Source of the DNA: Leptasterias polaris
Lineage: Eukaryota > Echinodermata > Asteroidea > Forcipulatida > Asteriidae
Length of the DNA: 64,000 bases
Direction: 5' to 3'
Assembly: GCA_037783415.1 (NCBI GenBank)
Contig: JAZGTN010000119.1
Location: 3,418,001-3,482,000 of the forward strand
The notes beneath the pieces were generated by a model that was not told the DNA's origin, did not search any database, and saw nothing but the letters and a program-made list of their open reading frames with translations. The translations under genes were made by a program, and so were the position numbers. Of this stretch, positions 23,101-33,869 are shown piece by piece (the stretch's first letter is position 1; each line of letters begins with the position of its first letter).

Positions 23101-26100
23101 CTTACCTGGAAGTTGGCTGCTAGGCTCAACCCAAGAGCTGCCAGGCATCCAAAGACGACTGCAGCTTTATTCCACTTTAAGACAATCCCTGGAACATCTT
23201 TGTAGTGTTCGTTAACCTGCTTGTAGCGAACATAGACTGAGGCAAAAGCTGATGAAAGGGGGGGGGGGGATATGAAGCTGCATATTAATAAAAACAGGTT
23301 ATAACCCTGTCCATACAGCAACTGTCTGACAATGTTGCCCACGTGGAAAGCACGTACGTTAACTCTATTTATAGGACGTACCCCATTGCAATACACTGTA
23401 AAAAGTATCGCGCGTATTCGAGCATTGGGACTCAAAAGTGCAAGAGTTTGTTTCCTTCACGCGTTTAAAGCATTGTGCGTGGGACCAAACTGGTCCCCCA
23501 AAATTAATGTGCCATAACACGCGCGAGACTTGCACGGTCTATTTGGCGGCTATCGGCTGCGGCTCCTACTGTTTCTAGTTGCTAAGGGTGTTGCTAAGGA
23601 CGTCCTACTTGACGAATACTGATGCGGAGAACCAGCCATAGCCATATAGATAGGTTGCAATAGACTGTGCAAGTCTCGCGCGCATTCGAACTTCCGGGAC
23701 CATAGTGGTCCCAACCATATGGAGTTTTACGTGGGCGAGATTTTGTTTCGTCAATTATTTTAGTTTAACGTAGTTTATGACCTAGAAAATTATACATGTT
23801 GTTGGGAATGTAATACTAAGTGATAACAAAATATGAAAGTAAAACCAATTCAACAATATAACGAAGAAAACCCGAGAATTAAACTTGACCTCAGCTTCCG
23901 GTTATTGCCAAAAATTAAGAATTTTGTGCTCACCTCCGATCATAAAACTTATGTAAAAGCTTGTTTTGGATGCGGTATTATAATTGCCAGATGCTGTAAT
24001 TGCAAAGCAAACCCTTTTCATTGAGGCGTCGGCATTCCTCTTTAAACTGCGATACGGGTCAATTTAAAACCCGTTTGACCTTCACGAATCTGCGTAAGGG
24101 GTTTCTAAAAAGTTAACATCAAAAAAGCATCCTTGTCCCAGAGTTTTAATTTGTTTTTAATAATAATTAACACACTTTGGCGTATTTTTTTAAAAAGCTA
24201 AAACTAATTTCATAAAATTGTAATAATTTATTTTTGTTGTTCAGATTTTGTCATGAGATATAATTTAAAACAAAGATTTGATTTCAGAAATAAAAATGTT
24301 CTTCGTTTGACGTGTTTTCTCGTTCGGATACGCGCGAGACTTGCACAGTCTATATGACGTAAATCGGCCATCTTTACGGGCAATTTGGAACACACAGTTA
24401 TGCGTTACGCGTGAGAACGTCGTGCAGCACGCGCACATTTCACAAAACTCATTGCATTGGTTTGTGAACGACGCGGCTGCGTTAATAATTTGAGCGCTTG
24501 ACGCGCCTATAAGAAGCCAAAATGCGATTTGCCCGTAAAGATGGCGTCTACTGGGAACTATCTATAGCCATAGCCGCCAACATGGAATTAAGTCAACCAC
24601 ACACAAAAGACAGGGCAATCAGCGACCCACAATGGATAAAACTTGTTTATGGGAATTAACACGTTAGATTTCCTGACGATGACTAGAGCAAGCTAGTCGA
24701 AACGTTGAGACCTATTAAGAACTCACTCCGCGGCAGTGTAGTTAATTACGAGAAGTCCCCTCGATCCACAAAGCGAAAGTAGTAGTCCCGACCGATTTCC
24801 TACCTCCCGCCCAGGTATAGTTAATAACAAGGACAGTTCTTTTCAGAACTGAGAAGTCTCCCGAAGTCTCCCGAATTCCGAATAATCTAAGACGATGTGA
24901 CCTCTGACGTCATTTGAAAATCATAACATGATGCGCGCGCATGTCGCCGGGCAAAACCTTTGTGTACTTGACAGCCAGCTAGAAAGTACACGCAATATTA
25001 CCATGACTACGCGTCTTTTTGCCCGGCGGAACATGACTTGGATAACAGACTTGTCAACAGAGGGCGGTTTGAATGTAAACAGAGGTCACATCGTCAATAG
25101 CAAGTAGATATACACACGGCGTTACCGCAAACCAAATATATATTGATACCTCACCATGCAATGCCTCAAAACCCATATACGTTAGATTTCAGTTGGACTT
25201 TCAAGCACATGATTGTTTGCAGTACGTGGCTCACCAAAAAATGCTGCCATATTCAGGAATTGACTGAATATACAACTCTCAGGTGGTTTCGCCCCAGCTT
25301 CACTGTAAAATAATTAATTGAATAAACAATAACAAATAATTATTATAAAGCTCAAAGTTGTGAAGGAGTTTGTCAAAGTGAAAACAAGAAAGGAAAAAAG
25401 AGTATTTCTAAAAGCAAAAACAAAATACCTAGAGAATATGTGAAACCATGATTTGGGGGGAAATATTGCGTTAAGAGATTTTGCCGTGAATAAGATTCTG
25501 CTATCAAAATAATTTTTGACAGTTTCATTTTTTGATACTTGGAGGGAATGTGGTGGGATATAAAGGAGTTTCTTTTAAAATACAATTTGTAGCCATTGCA
25601 TCACGTTGTTGTAGGAAATGGTCTACCGGTCTGTGTGTGTGGGTGTGTGTGTGGGGCCGTCGGGGGGGGGGGGGGGGGGTTGTCTGTGAGAGACAAGGGG
25701 CTTCCCGGTTTCAACTTGTTCGTTTGCGCAATTCTGCAACGGGTTCCTTTAAAGGGACACTATCGCTATGTTTATAGCAGGCATGTGGCTGTACATGGAA
25801 TTTATTTATTTATTAATTTATTAACTTATTTATTTCATGATCAACCTGACGTACCTTATGTAGGGGAATATTGGTTCGACGTGTCCCAGTGAAACAGCTA
25901 TCGAATACCTGTAAACAAGTACAACTAAACAGTTAGCATTTGACCGCCCTCCTGCTTCTTCTGGTCATATTTCCCAGTGAAATTAAAAAGCTTTTGAAAC
26001 CATTCAACTCATTATGTTGTGTATGGTGGCACAACATTGTATGATGCGCATCTGTGGGAGGATTGTATCATCCACCTGTTTTTATTTATGGCGTTCAATT

Positions 26101-27220
26101 AGCTTCCCCGGTTCGACCAATTTCGAACCACAGTGCGTTCGGGCAAATGGTTTGCAAATGACGTCATTAACCGCCATCTTTGATGACAAACAACAAAAAG
26201 TGCACGCGTATACGCGCTACGCACGACTCTCAGCCAATGATAGCCTTCACGCGTGCACGTTTCATCAACGATGGCGGCCATGGCGGCCAATCATGCAATG
26301 GATCTATAGCTTTGGCGTCACCGTCGTGGCTATATCTCACCTGGTTCAGACCCAAGTAACCGCCTGCTGGGTGGAGAAGGTTATTAAGGGCTGACCTGGG
26401 TGAATGACGTCATGGCAAAACTTAAACTTTCTCAATGGTATACCCAGCCCTGAAGAGTAGCATAAGCTACTTACGGTACTACCATCGCAAGTCCCAAGAA
26501 GATACCCAACAATATTGGCAACCATGGCATCGACGAACAGAAGTCCATTTTGCGGCCAGTCTGTCGACTGTAGAAAAGAAAAGAAGAACAAATTATAATA
26601 ATATTGACACAAAATTTAACTTAGATTGTGGATCGATCAACTTTGTACAAAACTTCTTAAGAAAATGTGTTTATTTTGGTGTTAGGAAAACAAACTTCCA
26701 GTCAAAAATGAAACCAATTAGTTGTTTGTCATTTTCAATCAATATCTCGCGTTTATAAGAGTCTGACTAGGCTACTTACGTGAGACATGGAAGCTGGGGA
26801 AACAAAATAATTCTCAGATCTGAATTCAGACTTTTTGTATGACTACCTGATTAAAAAAAAGGGCTTACTATTACTTTTTTTAGACATGAAGTAATCATGC
26901 TCGTTGATCTATTTCTTTGTCAACCTCCATGTTGACAAAACTTGAAGTAAATTAGCACGTCAACTTGCCTAATAATTAGTACAGGTCAATGCATGTATTC
27001 CAGCTGGATTTTCGTGCAAAAATGGATTTTATTGGCTAACTTTGTCGATTTTGGGGTGCTAATTTTGGATCCCAGCAATCTCACCACGGCTGCAATACTA
27101 CACAATCTCTTTAGAATTAAACATGAACACACTTTACCTTTGTATGATTGTAGAACCGTACATTGAACTTCCACCACTCTCAGATTTGTCAGCCTGCACT
27201 ATTCCAGCAGTTTCACTCAT
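20197..27220 (-). CDS. DRAM: DRAM-B: second DRAM-family membrane protein
   Basis: Minus-strand exons: 27220-27138, 26567-26475, 25908-25855, 25302-25235, 23248-23106, 21472-21230, 20364-20197. Three exons have exactly the lengths of DRAM-A (54, 68, 143) and the sum is 852 bases, 283 residues plus TGA. Marks include GHVEPIFPYIS, GAKPPESCIFSQ, VRYKQVNEHY, WNKAAVVFGCLAAL, ANFQ, and a last helix with HIVSTTSEWANTIAF and TFVREF. The start MSETAGIVQADK matches that of DRAM-A; an in-frame ATG five codons upstream (27235) would give 288 residues. The exon at 21230 ends at a weak GTGCTT donor where DRAM-A has GTAAGT, so that border is inferred by alignment. The C-terminal tail differs fully from DRAM-A. 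Confidence 0.9.
20723..20895. mobile_element. 173-bp MITE, copy 2
   Basis: Same ends, length and inner motifs as 4022-4194; here in the last intron of DRAM-B. Confidence 0.9.
21977..22345 (-). mobile_element. CR1/L2-like LINE 3' end with (ATT)n tail
   Basis: The minus strand encodes QDLLQRHEPQRRLRSSDTNL followed by SHHSWGNRSFSRSGPSLWNS, then LKTHLF and a stop at 22095-22097, the C-terminus of a CR1-like ORF2. A short 3' UTR ends in (att)n at 21977-21990. It lies in a DRAM-B intron. Confidence 0.85.
22565..22702. mobile_element. MITE with atagatggattgcaatacgcg TIRs
   Basis: Left end atagatggattgcaatacgc is the inverse of gcgtattgcaatccatctat at the right. It abuts the third copy of the 173-bp MITE without a gap. 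Confidence 0.85.
22704..22876. mobile_element. 173-bp MITE, copy 3
   Basis: Same ends, length and inner YY1-like and GACGTCA motifs as 4022-4194 and 20723-20895. Confidence 0.9.
23387..23545. mobile_element. Short relative of the cgcgcgagacttgcac element
   Basis: The right end acgcgcgagacttgcacggtctat and a degenerate left end near 23387 match the TIR family of 23661-24352. Confidence 0.5.
23661..24352. mobile_element. 692-bp TIR element
   Basis: tagactgtgcaagtctcgcg at the left is mirrored by cgcgagacttgcacagtcta at the right, about 30 bp with some mismatches. A 63-codon open frame at 23833-24024 (with a C-rich patch CFGCGIIIARCCNC) lies inside; I do not recognise it and its coding status is unproven. 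Confidence 0.75.
24891..25095. mobile_element. 205-bp MITE with gacgatgtgacctctg TIRs
   Basis: gacgatgtgacctctg at the left end and cagaggtcacatcgtc at the right are exact inverse copies. The inner part repeats the pattern with gccgggcaaa against tttgcccggc. Confidence 0.85.
26085..26430. mobile_element. Nested MITEs (ttagcttccccgg and gccatctttgatg types)
   Basis: gcgttcaattagcttccccg at 26092 is the end of a family seen complete at about 54632-55126. Inside it 26165-26306 holds ccgccatctttgatgacaaa, cgcgtatacgcgctacgcac and catcaacgatggcgg, a family found inverted at 54462-54625. Confidence 0.6.
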
Positions 27221-27827
27221 TTTATCAAGTTTCATTCCGAGTTAAAGCACTGGAACAATAAATGGTCATCGCCACAGTTTATCTGATGGATCTGTATGAA
27301 CTTGTACGGGATAACACAACAATCGATTCAGAGAAAGCGGAACTTGTGATGGGGTAAGTCCACATAAAGTACGTTTCCTTGTTGTGATTTCACAATATGG
27401 GGCCTACTTAAAATCCACTAACTAAATAAACAAATCGACTTAAAACGGTACCTTAAAATTAGTGGCATGGCCCAATTTTCACCGAAATATTTGTTTCTCT
27501 CTATTGAATGAATGTTGACAGATGATGCTGTTTCAAAACTAAAAACATACAACAACTTTGGCATATGCCACGGAAAACGCGCGGCATCAATATATGCAAA
27601 AAGAACACATTATACATGGCTGATGGACATGAATTGAGTGAGACAATAGTTAACTACCAGTGCCACTAAGGCCTATTATTGGTGGATTTATTATTGTTTT
27701 CGTGCAATACCTTAATTTAATGAAAGCATAACTTAACTGAATCTTCCCCCCCCCCCCCCATTTTTTTTATATTTGAATCTGTATGTTTTCGGGTCGAAAT
27801 CGTTTTTTTTTTACTAAGAATCTTTAA

Positions 27828-28187
27828 AGGTATTATACAGGATTGGCAGAGCTGACAAAAATTTATAATCACAGACAGTGTTCATGTTTTGTGTAATCAA
27901 CCACATACATGAAATAACAAACCTGTGAAAATTTGAGCTCAATTGGTCATCGAGGTCACGAGAAAATAGTGAAAAGAGACCTTATGTGTTTTCTGTTTTT
28001 CAAACATCGAGTTTATTATCGCGCGCGATAAAAACTATTGTTTTACTCACTTCTCAGAAACGTTAGCATTTTAGGCAGAAATATTTTAAGGAACCCTTTC
28101 TACCATTACTTACTTCAAATCATGTAAGTTATGTGTGAATCTGTGAACATTTGTGTTTTTCGATCTTACCAATAGTGTACAGGGCCT
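27828..28187. mobile_element. TTAA-flanked MITE
   Basis: Starts aggtattatacaggattggc and ends gtacagggcct, with TTAA at 27824-27827 and 28188-28191. Inside is aataacaaacctgtgaaaat, a phrase shared with elements at 36848, 61060 and in a GNPTAB intron near 2620. Confidence 0.75.
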
Positions 28188-28191
28188 TTAA

Positions 28192-28593
28192 AGGGAGGGT
28201 GTACTTTTGGTATCCACATTCAAGTTAATGACCAAACTTTACTTGGTATAACCATGGAAGAAGGAATATTCCTTCCTCCAGTGTACAGAGCACTGGAGAG
28301 CTGTTGATGTTTTAAAACATTTTGTTATAAACGACCCCTTATTGGAAGTAATGTAGTTTTAGAGAAAGGGGTATAGAAAGGCTTCAGGCATGAAATCTCA
28401 AGCATCTGAATTAGCACACACACTCAGTGCAACAAGGGTGTTTTTTCTTTCATTATTTTCTTGTATAAAACTTCGATATGACCAATTGAGCCCAAATTTT
28501 CACAGGTTCGTTGTTTTATGCATTTATGGTTGGGATACACCAGGTGAGAATACTAGTCTTTGACAATTATTACCAAAAGTATATACAATGCCT
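28192..28593. mobile_element. TTAA-flanked MITE, abutting the previous one
   Basis: Left end agggagggtgtacttttggt and right end accaaaagtatatacaatgcct are imperfect inverse copies. TTAA at 28188-28191 is shared with the neighbour, and the right TTAA is 28594-28597. Confidence 0.8.
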
Positions 28594-29454
28594 TTAACGC
28601 GTCTGTAGGCCTATTTTATTATACATCATGACATAATGCATGGAGTAATGTTTCCGCGAGACTGCTCGCAGTCATGTGATTAAGGTCAAACCCAATGTCA
28701 ACTGGCTTGTGGTTGTCACTGTCACATGCTCCTGTTGTTGTTTTTCGCAGGGACTGGTTTATATCATTTTGTCAAGTAGGTATTTTTTATTTACAACCAT
28801 ACAAATATTATTTCGTTGTTATTATATTTTATTATATAAACCATAATTTTTCCCTGCATATTTCAATCATACAAATCTGAGATCTGTTTGATTGCACTTA
28901 AAAGTAGACTAAAATACAGAATGTTGATTTTAAAAGAGAAACTTCAAGTATGATTATAAAACCTATCCCTAAAAAAGTGTTGTCACCCTAACGTTGGTGG
29001 CGTGCTTTCATAATCTGAAAAAGATAGCAAAACAAAAGTATTGGATTCCAGTTAGTTTCAGTGTTGAAGAAGATCAATAGCACTGCATCATAGAGCAAGG
29101 ATCGGAAGAGGAAGTCAGAGAACAAGGAAAGTGATATTATATGTGTGAGTAACACATTTTTTATACTTTTTAATATTAAATAGTAATATTATCTTTCCTG
29201 AACGTGCAAGCTGTGACACTGACAGTGTGACGTGAGTGAGTAGTAGAGAGCCTTGCCCTTGTATTTGTATAGTATGTGTTGTCTGGTTGTGGAGTGGACT
29301 TCTTCCAAGAAGTTCTTGGTTCTGATTAATTTTTTGTATGCGGTTTTCAATTACTACTTCTTTGTTTCGGTTGTTGACTGTCTGACCAGACTGTGACTGT
29401 CGTGTTTTTGTTGTTTCATTCACTGTCTTTCAATAACAATATATAACCAATGCC

Positions 29455-29975
29455 ACCCCACAATAGTAATTGCGATAATCATAATCCTCGCAAGGAGCCG
29501 GATCGAGGGTTGCGATTACCATATAGGCATAATCTGCCGGAGGATCATTCTAGGGTTGCGATTACGGTAACCTGTGGGAGGATCGAAGGTTGCGATTACC
29601 GTAATCTGCCGGAGGATCTAGGGTTGCAATTACCGAAATCTGCGGGAGGATCAGAGGTTGCGATTATCGTAATCTGCGGGAGGATTGAAGGTTGCAAATA
29701 CTAGCGGGAGGACTAAAGGATTGAGGGTTTTTGATTATCATATAAATCTGTGTGAGGGTATTCAAGGGTTAGGATTACCCTAATCTGCAGGAGGGTTGAT
29801 GGTTGCGATAACGGGAGGATCGAGCATGATTGAGGGTTGACTCAGTCTCAGTGACTCTAATCATAGAGCAACGTCCTTGCTCCATGCTTTAATCTGCGGG
29901 AGGATCGAGGGCTGCGATTATCAGAATCTGCTGGAGGATCAAGGGGTTACCGTAATCTGCAGTAGGATCCAGGGT
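29455..29975. repeat. 34-bp minisatellite upstream of DRAM-C
   Basis: Roughly a dozen degenerate units built on gttgcgattaccgtaatctg followed by cgggaggatcgagg. It ends about 85 bases before the DRAM-C coding start. A single related unit occurs at 17298-17334. Confidence 0.85.
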
Positions 29976-30059
29976 TAATTGGGAAATTTGATACCAAAGA
30001 TACACTTATAGAATAACTTTCCTTGTTTCTTGAATTTATTTGTCACACAGATTGTCAAG

Positions 30060-33000
30060 ATGGGGAGCTGTCGACCTTTACGCCTCGGCTACCTACCAAT
30101 CTGTTTGTTCTTATTACTTGTCTTCACTCTCGTCACATCCTATGTTATTGCTGTTCTCAGAGGAGACGTAGAAGTTTTTTTCCCATATATAAGGTTTGTA
30201 AATCAGCCCCCCCTTGCTCCGCCCTGCTACCTTCCCTCCTTTAACCCTAAGTTTGCTTCTCATTCGTCAGTTGACTCTGCTCAGGGTTTCGTGGCCGAGC
30301 GGTCAAGCACACTGTACTCAAGCTCTGGTGCTCCTAATCAACAGAGTGTGGGTTTTAGTACCCGTCATGACACTTGTGTCCTTAAGCAAGACACTTAACC
30401 ATTATTGCTTCGTCCTTCGGTTGCGACATAAAGCCCTAGATCCTGTGTGTTGTGTAATGCTTTCTAACCAAGTTACACGTATCGCTAATGAAAACCGTTA
30501 CATGTGGGTCTTATATTTGGAACATAGCTCCACTTACCTTGTAGAAGAAATTATGGAATGCTTTAAAAAGCCCTCAGGTGTGATAAAGTGCTATATAAGA
30601 ACTGCATTTTTGCTATTATTGTCCTGTTTTCATCAGACGTTAGAGAGATTTTTCACAATTTATCATTTACTTTGGAATAGTTTTCAGCAAGTAACTTTTT
30701 TAAAATTTTATTTGTGATGAAACAGGGTGCTTTTCTTTCAAAACAGACACCAACCATTCTGGTTTACTTTTTTAAGCCACAACTTGGTTTTCCTCAAAAG
30801 AGAGAGGCAAGCGTCATGCCAAGTGTTAGTTTCGAGTCGTGCCTTTCAACCACTCAAAAAAGTCAAACCCAGCGTCAATATGTGAGAAGCAGATCTGAAA
30901 TAAATAAATGTTGTTTTGTTTTTTAGTGAAACAGGAGGAAAGCCGCCAGAAAGCTGCATTTTTGGTCAGCTTGTGAACATCGCTTGTGTACTTTGTAAGT
31001 ATTTGTCCTATTGACAACCGCGGAGCCGTGCTGGCGTCCTCTGCCGGCCGATCGGCATCGCTGCAACAATATTGAAAACAAAAGTAATAGACAATGTATC
31101 AGAGTGCCTTACACTAGTTTTATCCCTGTTCATTTGGCCCTAAGCATTCTTGAAACCATCTCAAAGGAATTAAATAATGTAGTTAATCGATTTGAGAATG
31201 TTTTGTCCTTCCTTTTGCACAGTACTTGCGACACTTTACGTCCGTTACAAAGAAGTAGACACCATAGAGGGTCTTCCCCCTGAGCAAATCAATGGCCTCA
31301 ACAAAGTCGGCACCGTGCTCGGTGTCATTGCAACACTAGGGATGAGTGTGGTCGCCAATTTCCAGGTGAGTTGTCTGGCTCCCAGACAGGAGGTAGACAA
31401 AATCACCATGTAAAAGACTAAACGTCTACCTGCTCAGAAGAGTCACCAGACTGTCTATGAAACTTGTCTCACTTTGGTACCATTGCTTTCAGTTGTCAAT
31501 TTAGTCTTCAGACAAACAATAGTACCATCTCTTATTTTAACCTTTGACCCTTCGTACAACCAGCTTGTCCAGCTGCATACATAATGAGTTTACTCGAGCT
31601 CAGAACTTGTACTCGGCTATCAAAAACTCATACTCGAAGTCCGTACTTGATACGCGACTTCCACAGCACTTGTACTTAAAGTCACGTACTTGATACTCGA
31701 CTAAAGATGTACTCGGATTCAATTTAAAGCACTTTTGGTCAAAGTTCATTATAGACCACTTTCCTATTCATGTGAAACATTTTTGACTCATGCTATCCAA
31801 TCACACTGAAGGAACGGTGACTGCATGCGCTGTGTTTTGACTTCCCTGTGTTTTGATAACCCTTCATCAGCTGTACATTGGTGTTAGGGTTGGGTTATGA
31901 TGTGGAAACAATAGAAATAGTTGATTGACACCATCTTGATTTGTTTGTGTCTCCAGGATACTACCCTTTTCGTGGTGCATCGCACCGGTGCCTACACCCT
32001 GTTTGTCTGCATGACTCTATATTCTATGATACACACAAGAATAACCTATCTACTGTGCCCAGAGTACAGCAAGCTGTTCATTGGCCGGATTCGTTTCTTG
32101 CTGTCGTTGTTGATGTTCATCACCATGGTCTCATGTATCCTTTAATCTAGACTGCCAAAAACTCTCCCTATTTTGTCAATTTCTTTGTTCGGGGATGCCA
32201 GTCAGAAGCCATTCAACCCTAATTTTTTTTAAATTTACCCAGACAATCTATTTTGTTGTCTGCCTGCGCACTCATTTGGACAGCGCGTGCACCAACCTAG
32301 AGTGCGATATCTTCATAACATGAAGCCTGCACTTTACTTGGAAGAAGAAGTAAACAAGTTGCATCCCCTTTAAGGTGATCCCACTGCTGCCACTTCCTAG
32401 GTTATATCGTAAACATTGGGTTAGGTGTGATCCCTGGCTATACGACAGTTACAGGTCAAATTTCTTCCAACTAGCACACTTGATTGAACAAAGATATTGA
32501 CAAAAAGCTGGAGACTGCCAACAGAAGAATAGATAGCTCAGTTGGTACAGTGCGGGCACCTTAATCCGGAGGTCGCAGGTTCAAGTCCCGCTCTAGTCAA
32601 TTTTTCTTTGTTCAACCTCAAGGTTGTTTTCCTTAGCGTAAATGTCCTGTAGGCATGACAACATCTTATGTAGCTTCCACTGAATGGAGCAGCCATCATA
32701 ACGCGAGTGACACACAATTCCTCTGGAAACCAACCGATGGGGTAAGTCAATAAATCCAAAGATTCAGAGAAACTTAGAGAGAATTTCAGAAAGGGTGTTT
32801 TGAAATTAGATACAATTGAAAGGGAAAGTATACCTTTGGTAATTACTCCAACAATTATTGGCCATAAAAACTGACTTGGTAAGAAGCACTGCTAGTAGCT
32901 GTTGATAATGTATAATGTGTTGAGAAACGATTCCCTTTGGGTGTGGTTTTAGAGAGAGGGATTCAAAAACAATTTACAATTTGAGAAACGTTTCTCAGAT

Positions 33001-33850
33001 TGTGTATTCCAATTGCAAATTATTTTTCTTTCGTGGACATAACTGCTCCAGATATTTGGCGATATATCAAAAACGCTACCACCTTTTGAAATGAATTTTT
33101 CACAGGTTAGTTTTATTGTACATATCTACATTTATCTATGATTAGAACAGTCAGATCTGAAAACTGCTTCTTGGTAAAAACAGGTACTAGGTTACCAATT
33201 AAAATGCCATGAGATACAGTTTGTGACTCCCATGTGACTCCCATGTGACTCCCATGTGACTCCCATGTGACTCCCATGTGACTCCCATGTTTCTGCTTAG
33301 CAAATGGTTTCATGCTAAGCAACTCTATTGATTTGAAGTCCAAGTGAATGTGGCGCGTCGTGGCCGAGCGGTTAAGTACATCAGACTCAAGTTCTGGTAA
33401 CTGAGTCATCAGAGTGTGGGTTCGAATCCCAGTCATGACACTTGTGTCCTTGAGCAAGACACTTAACTATAATTGCTTAGTGCGCTTTGGCAGCACAGGC
33501 TGTATACTCCCCAGGGAGCTGAGATGGTTTCAGGAATGAAATAAATGGCCCAGTGATCAGGGGTAATAATGCGCTATATAAGAGCCGATATTATTATTAT
33601 TATTATTATTAATGCTCCTTCAGACAGAATCTGTTATTTTGACTCCACACAGGGCTACGACTTCCATATTGCAAGCACAATGTGCGAATGGGGACTGGCT
33701 GTCTCTTTTGCATTGTACTGTCTCACCTTCGTCAGTGAGTTCCGACACATTACCTTGGGTGTCAACATGTTTCTCCACACGGAGCCGTTCAGGGCGGTCC
33801 AATTAGGAGAAGAAATCGAGCCAAATGAGCGAACCAGACTGTTTGTATGA
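30060..33850 (+). CDS. DRAM: DRAM-C: third DRAM-family membrane protein, divergent copy
   Basis: Exons 30060-30193, 30927-30994, 31223-31365, 31957-32134, 32653-32741 and 33653-33850 sum to 810 bases, 269 residues plus TGA, all in frame. It starts MGSCRPLRLGYLPICLFLLL, so helix 1 follows within ten residues and the N-terminal extension of A and B is absent. Family marks: FFPYIS, GGKPPESCIFGQ, VRYKEVDTIEG, LNKVGTVLG, ANFQ, HIASTMCEWGLAVSF and TFVSEFRHITL. A predicted luminal loop holds an N-glycosylation sequon (HNAS). An acceptor-like tttgtcacacag lies nine bases before the ATG, so a non-coding first exon is likely upstream. The gene is divergent from DRAM-B with 2.8 kb between the starts. 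Confidence 0.92.
30288..30620 (+). mobile_element. Leu/Ser-tRNA-like SINE, nearly full length
   Basis: Runs from gtttcgtggccgagcggtca through ctcaagctctggtgctcc, gacacttgtgtccttaagca and gcttcgtccttcgg to gtgtgataaagtgctatata near the 3' end. It lies in DRAM-C intron 1; the long open frames across it are not genes. Confidence 0.85.
32161..32640 (+). mobile_element. tRNA-like SINE (second family), in two pieces
   Basis: tagctcagttggtacagtgc and ggttcaagtcc near 32533-32590 form a tRNA-like head followed by gtcaatttttctttgttcaa. A 3' piece, gtcaatttctttgttcgggg, is at 32173. The head ends about 12 bases before the acceptor of DRAM-C exon 5. Confidence 0.65.
33224..33292. repeat. 11-bp minisatellite, six units
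   Basis: gactcccatgt is repeated six times without change, in the last DRAM-C intron. Confidence 0.95.
33350..33612 (+). mobile_element. Leu/Ser-tRNA-like SINE, full length with (ATT)n end
   Basis: Begins gtcgtggccgagcggttaag, carries gtgtgggttcgaatcccag, and ends in gcgctatataagagc plus (att)n. It stops about 40 bases before the last DRAM-C exon and gives the reference layout for the family. Confidence 0.9.
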
Positions 33851-33869
33851 ATGGGGTCATCGTCATACT

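Noticed and set aside
26346..26612. 88-residue minus-strand frame over DRAM-B helix 1
   Set aside because: It is the wrong frame of a real exon; the frame giving MPWLPILLGIFLGLAMVV joins correctly on both sides.
30214..30717. 167-residue plus-strand open frame
   Set aside because: It overlaps a nearly full-length SINE in DRAM-C intron 1; the true exon ends at 30193.
33350..33430. tRNA-Leu or tRNA-Ser gene
   Set aside because: A and B boxes are good, but the body lacks a proper anticodon stem and always continues into the same SINE tail, at several places in the window.
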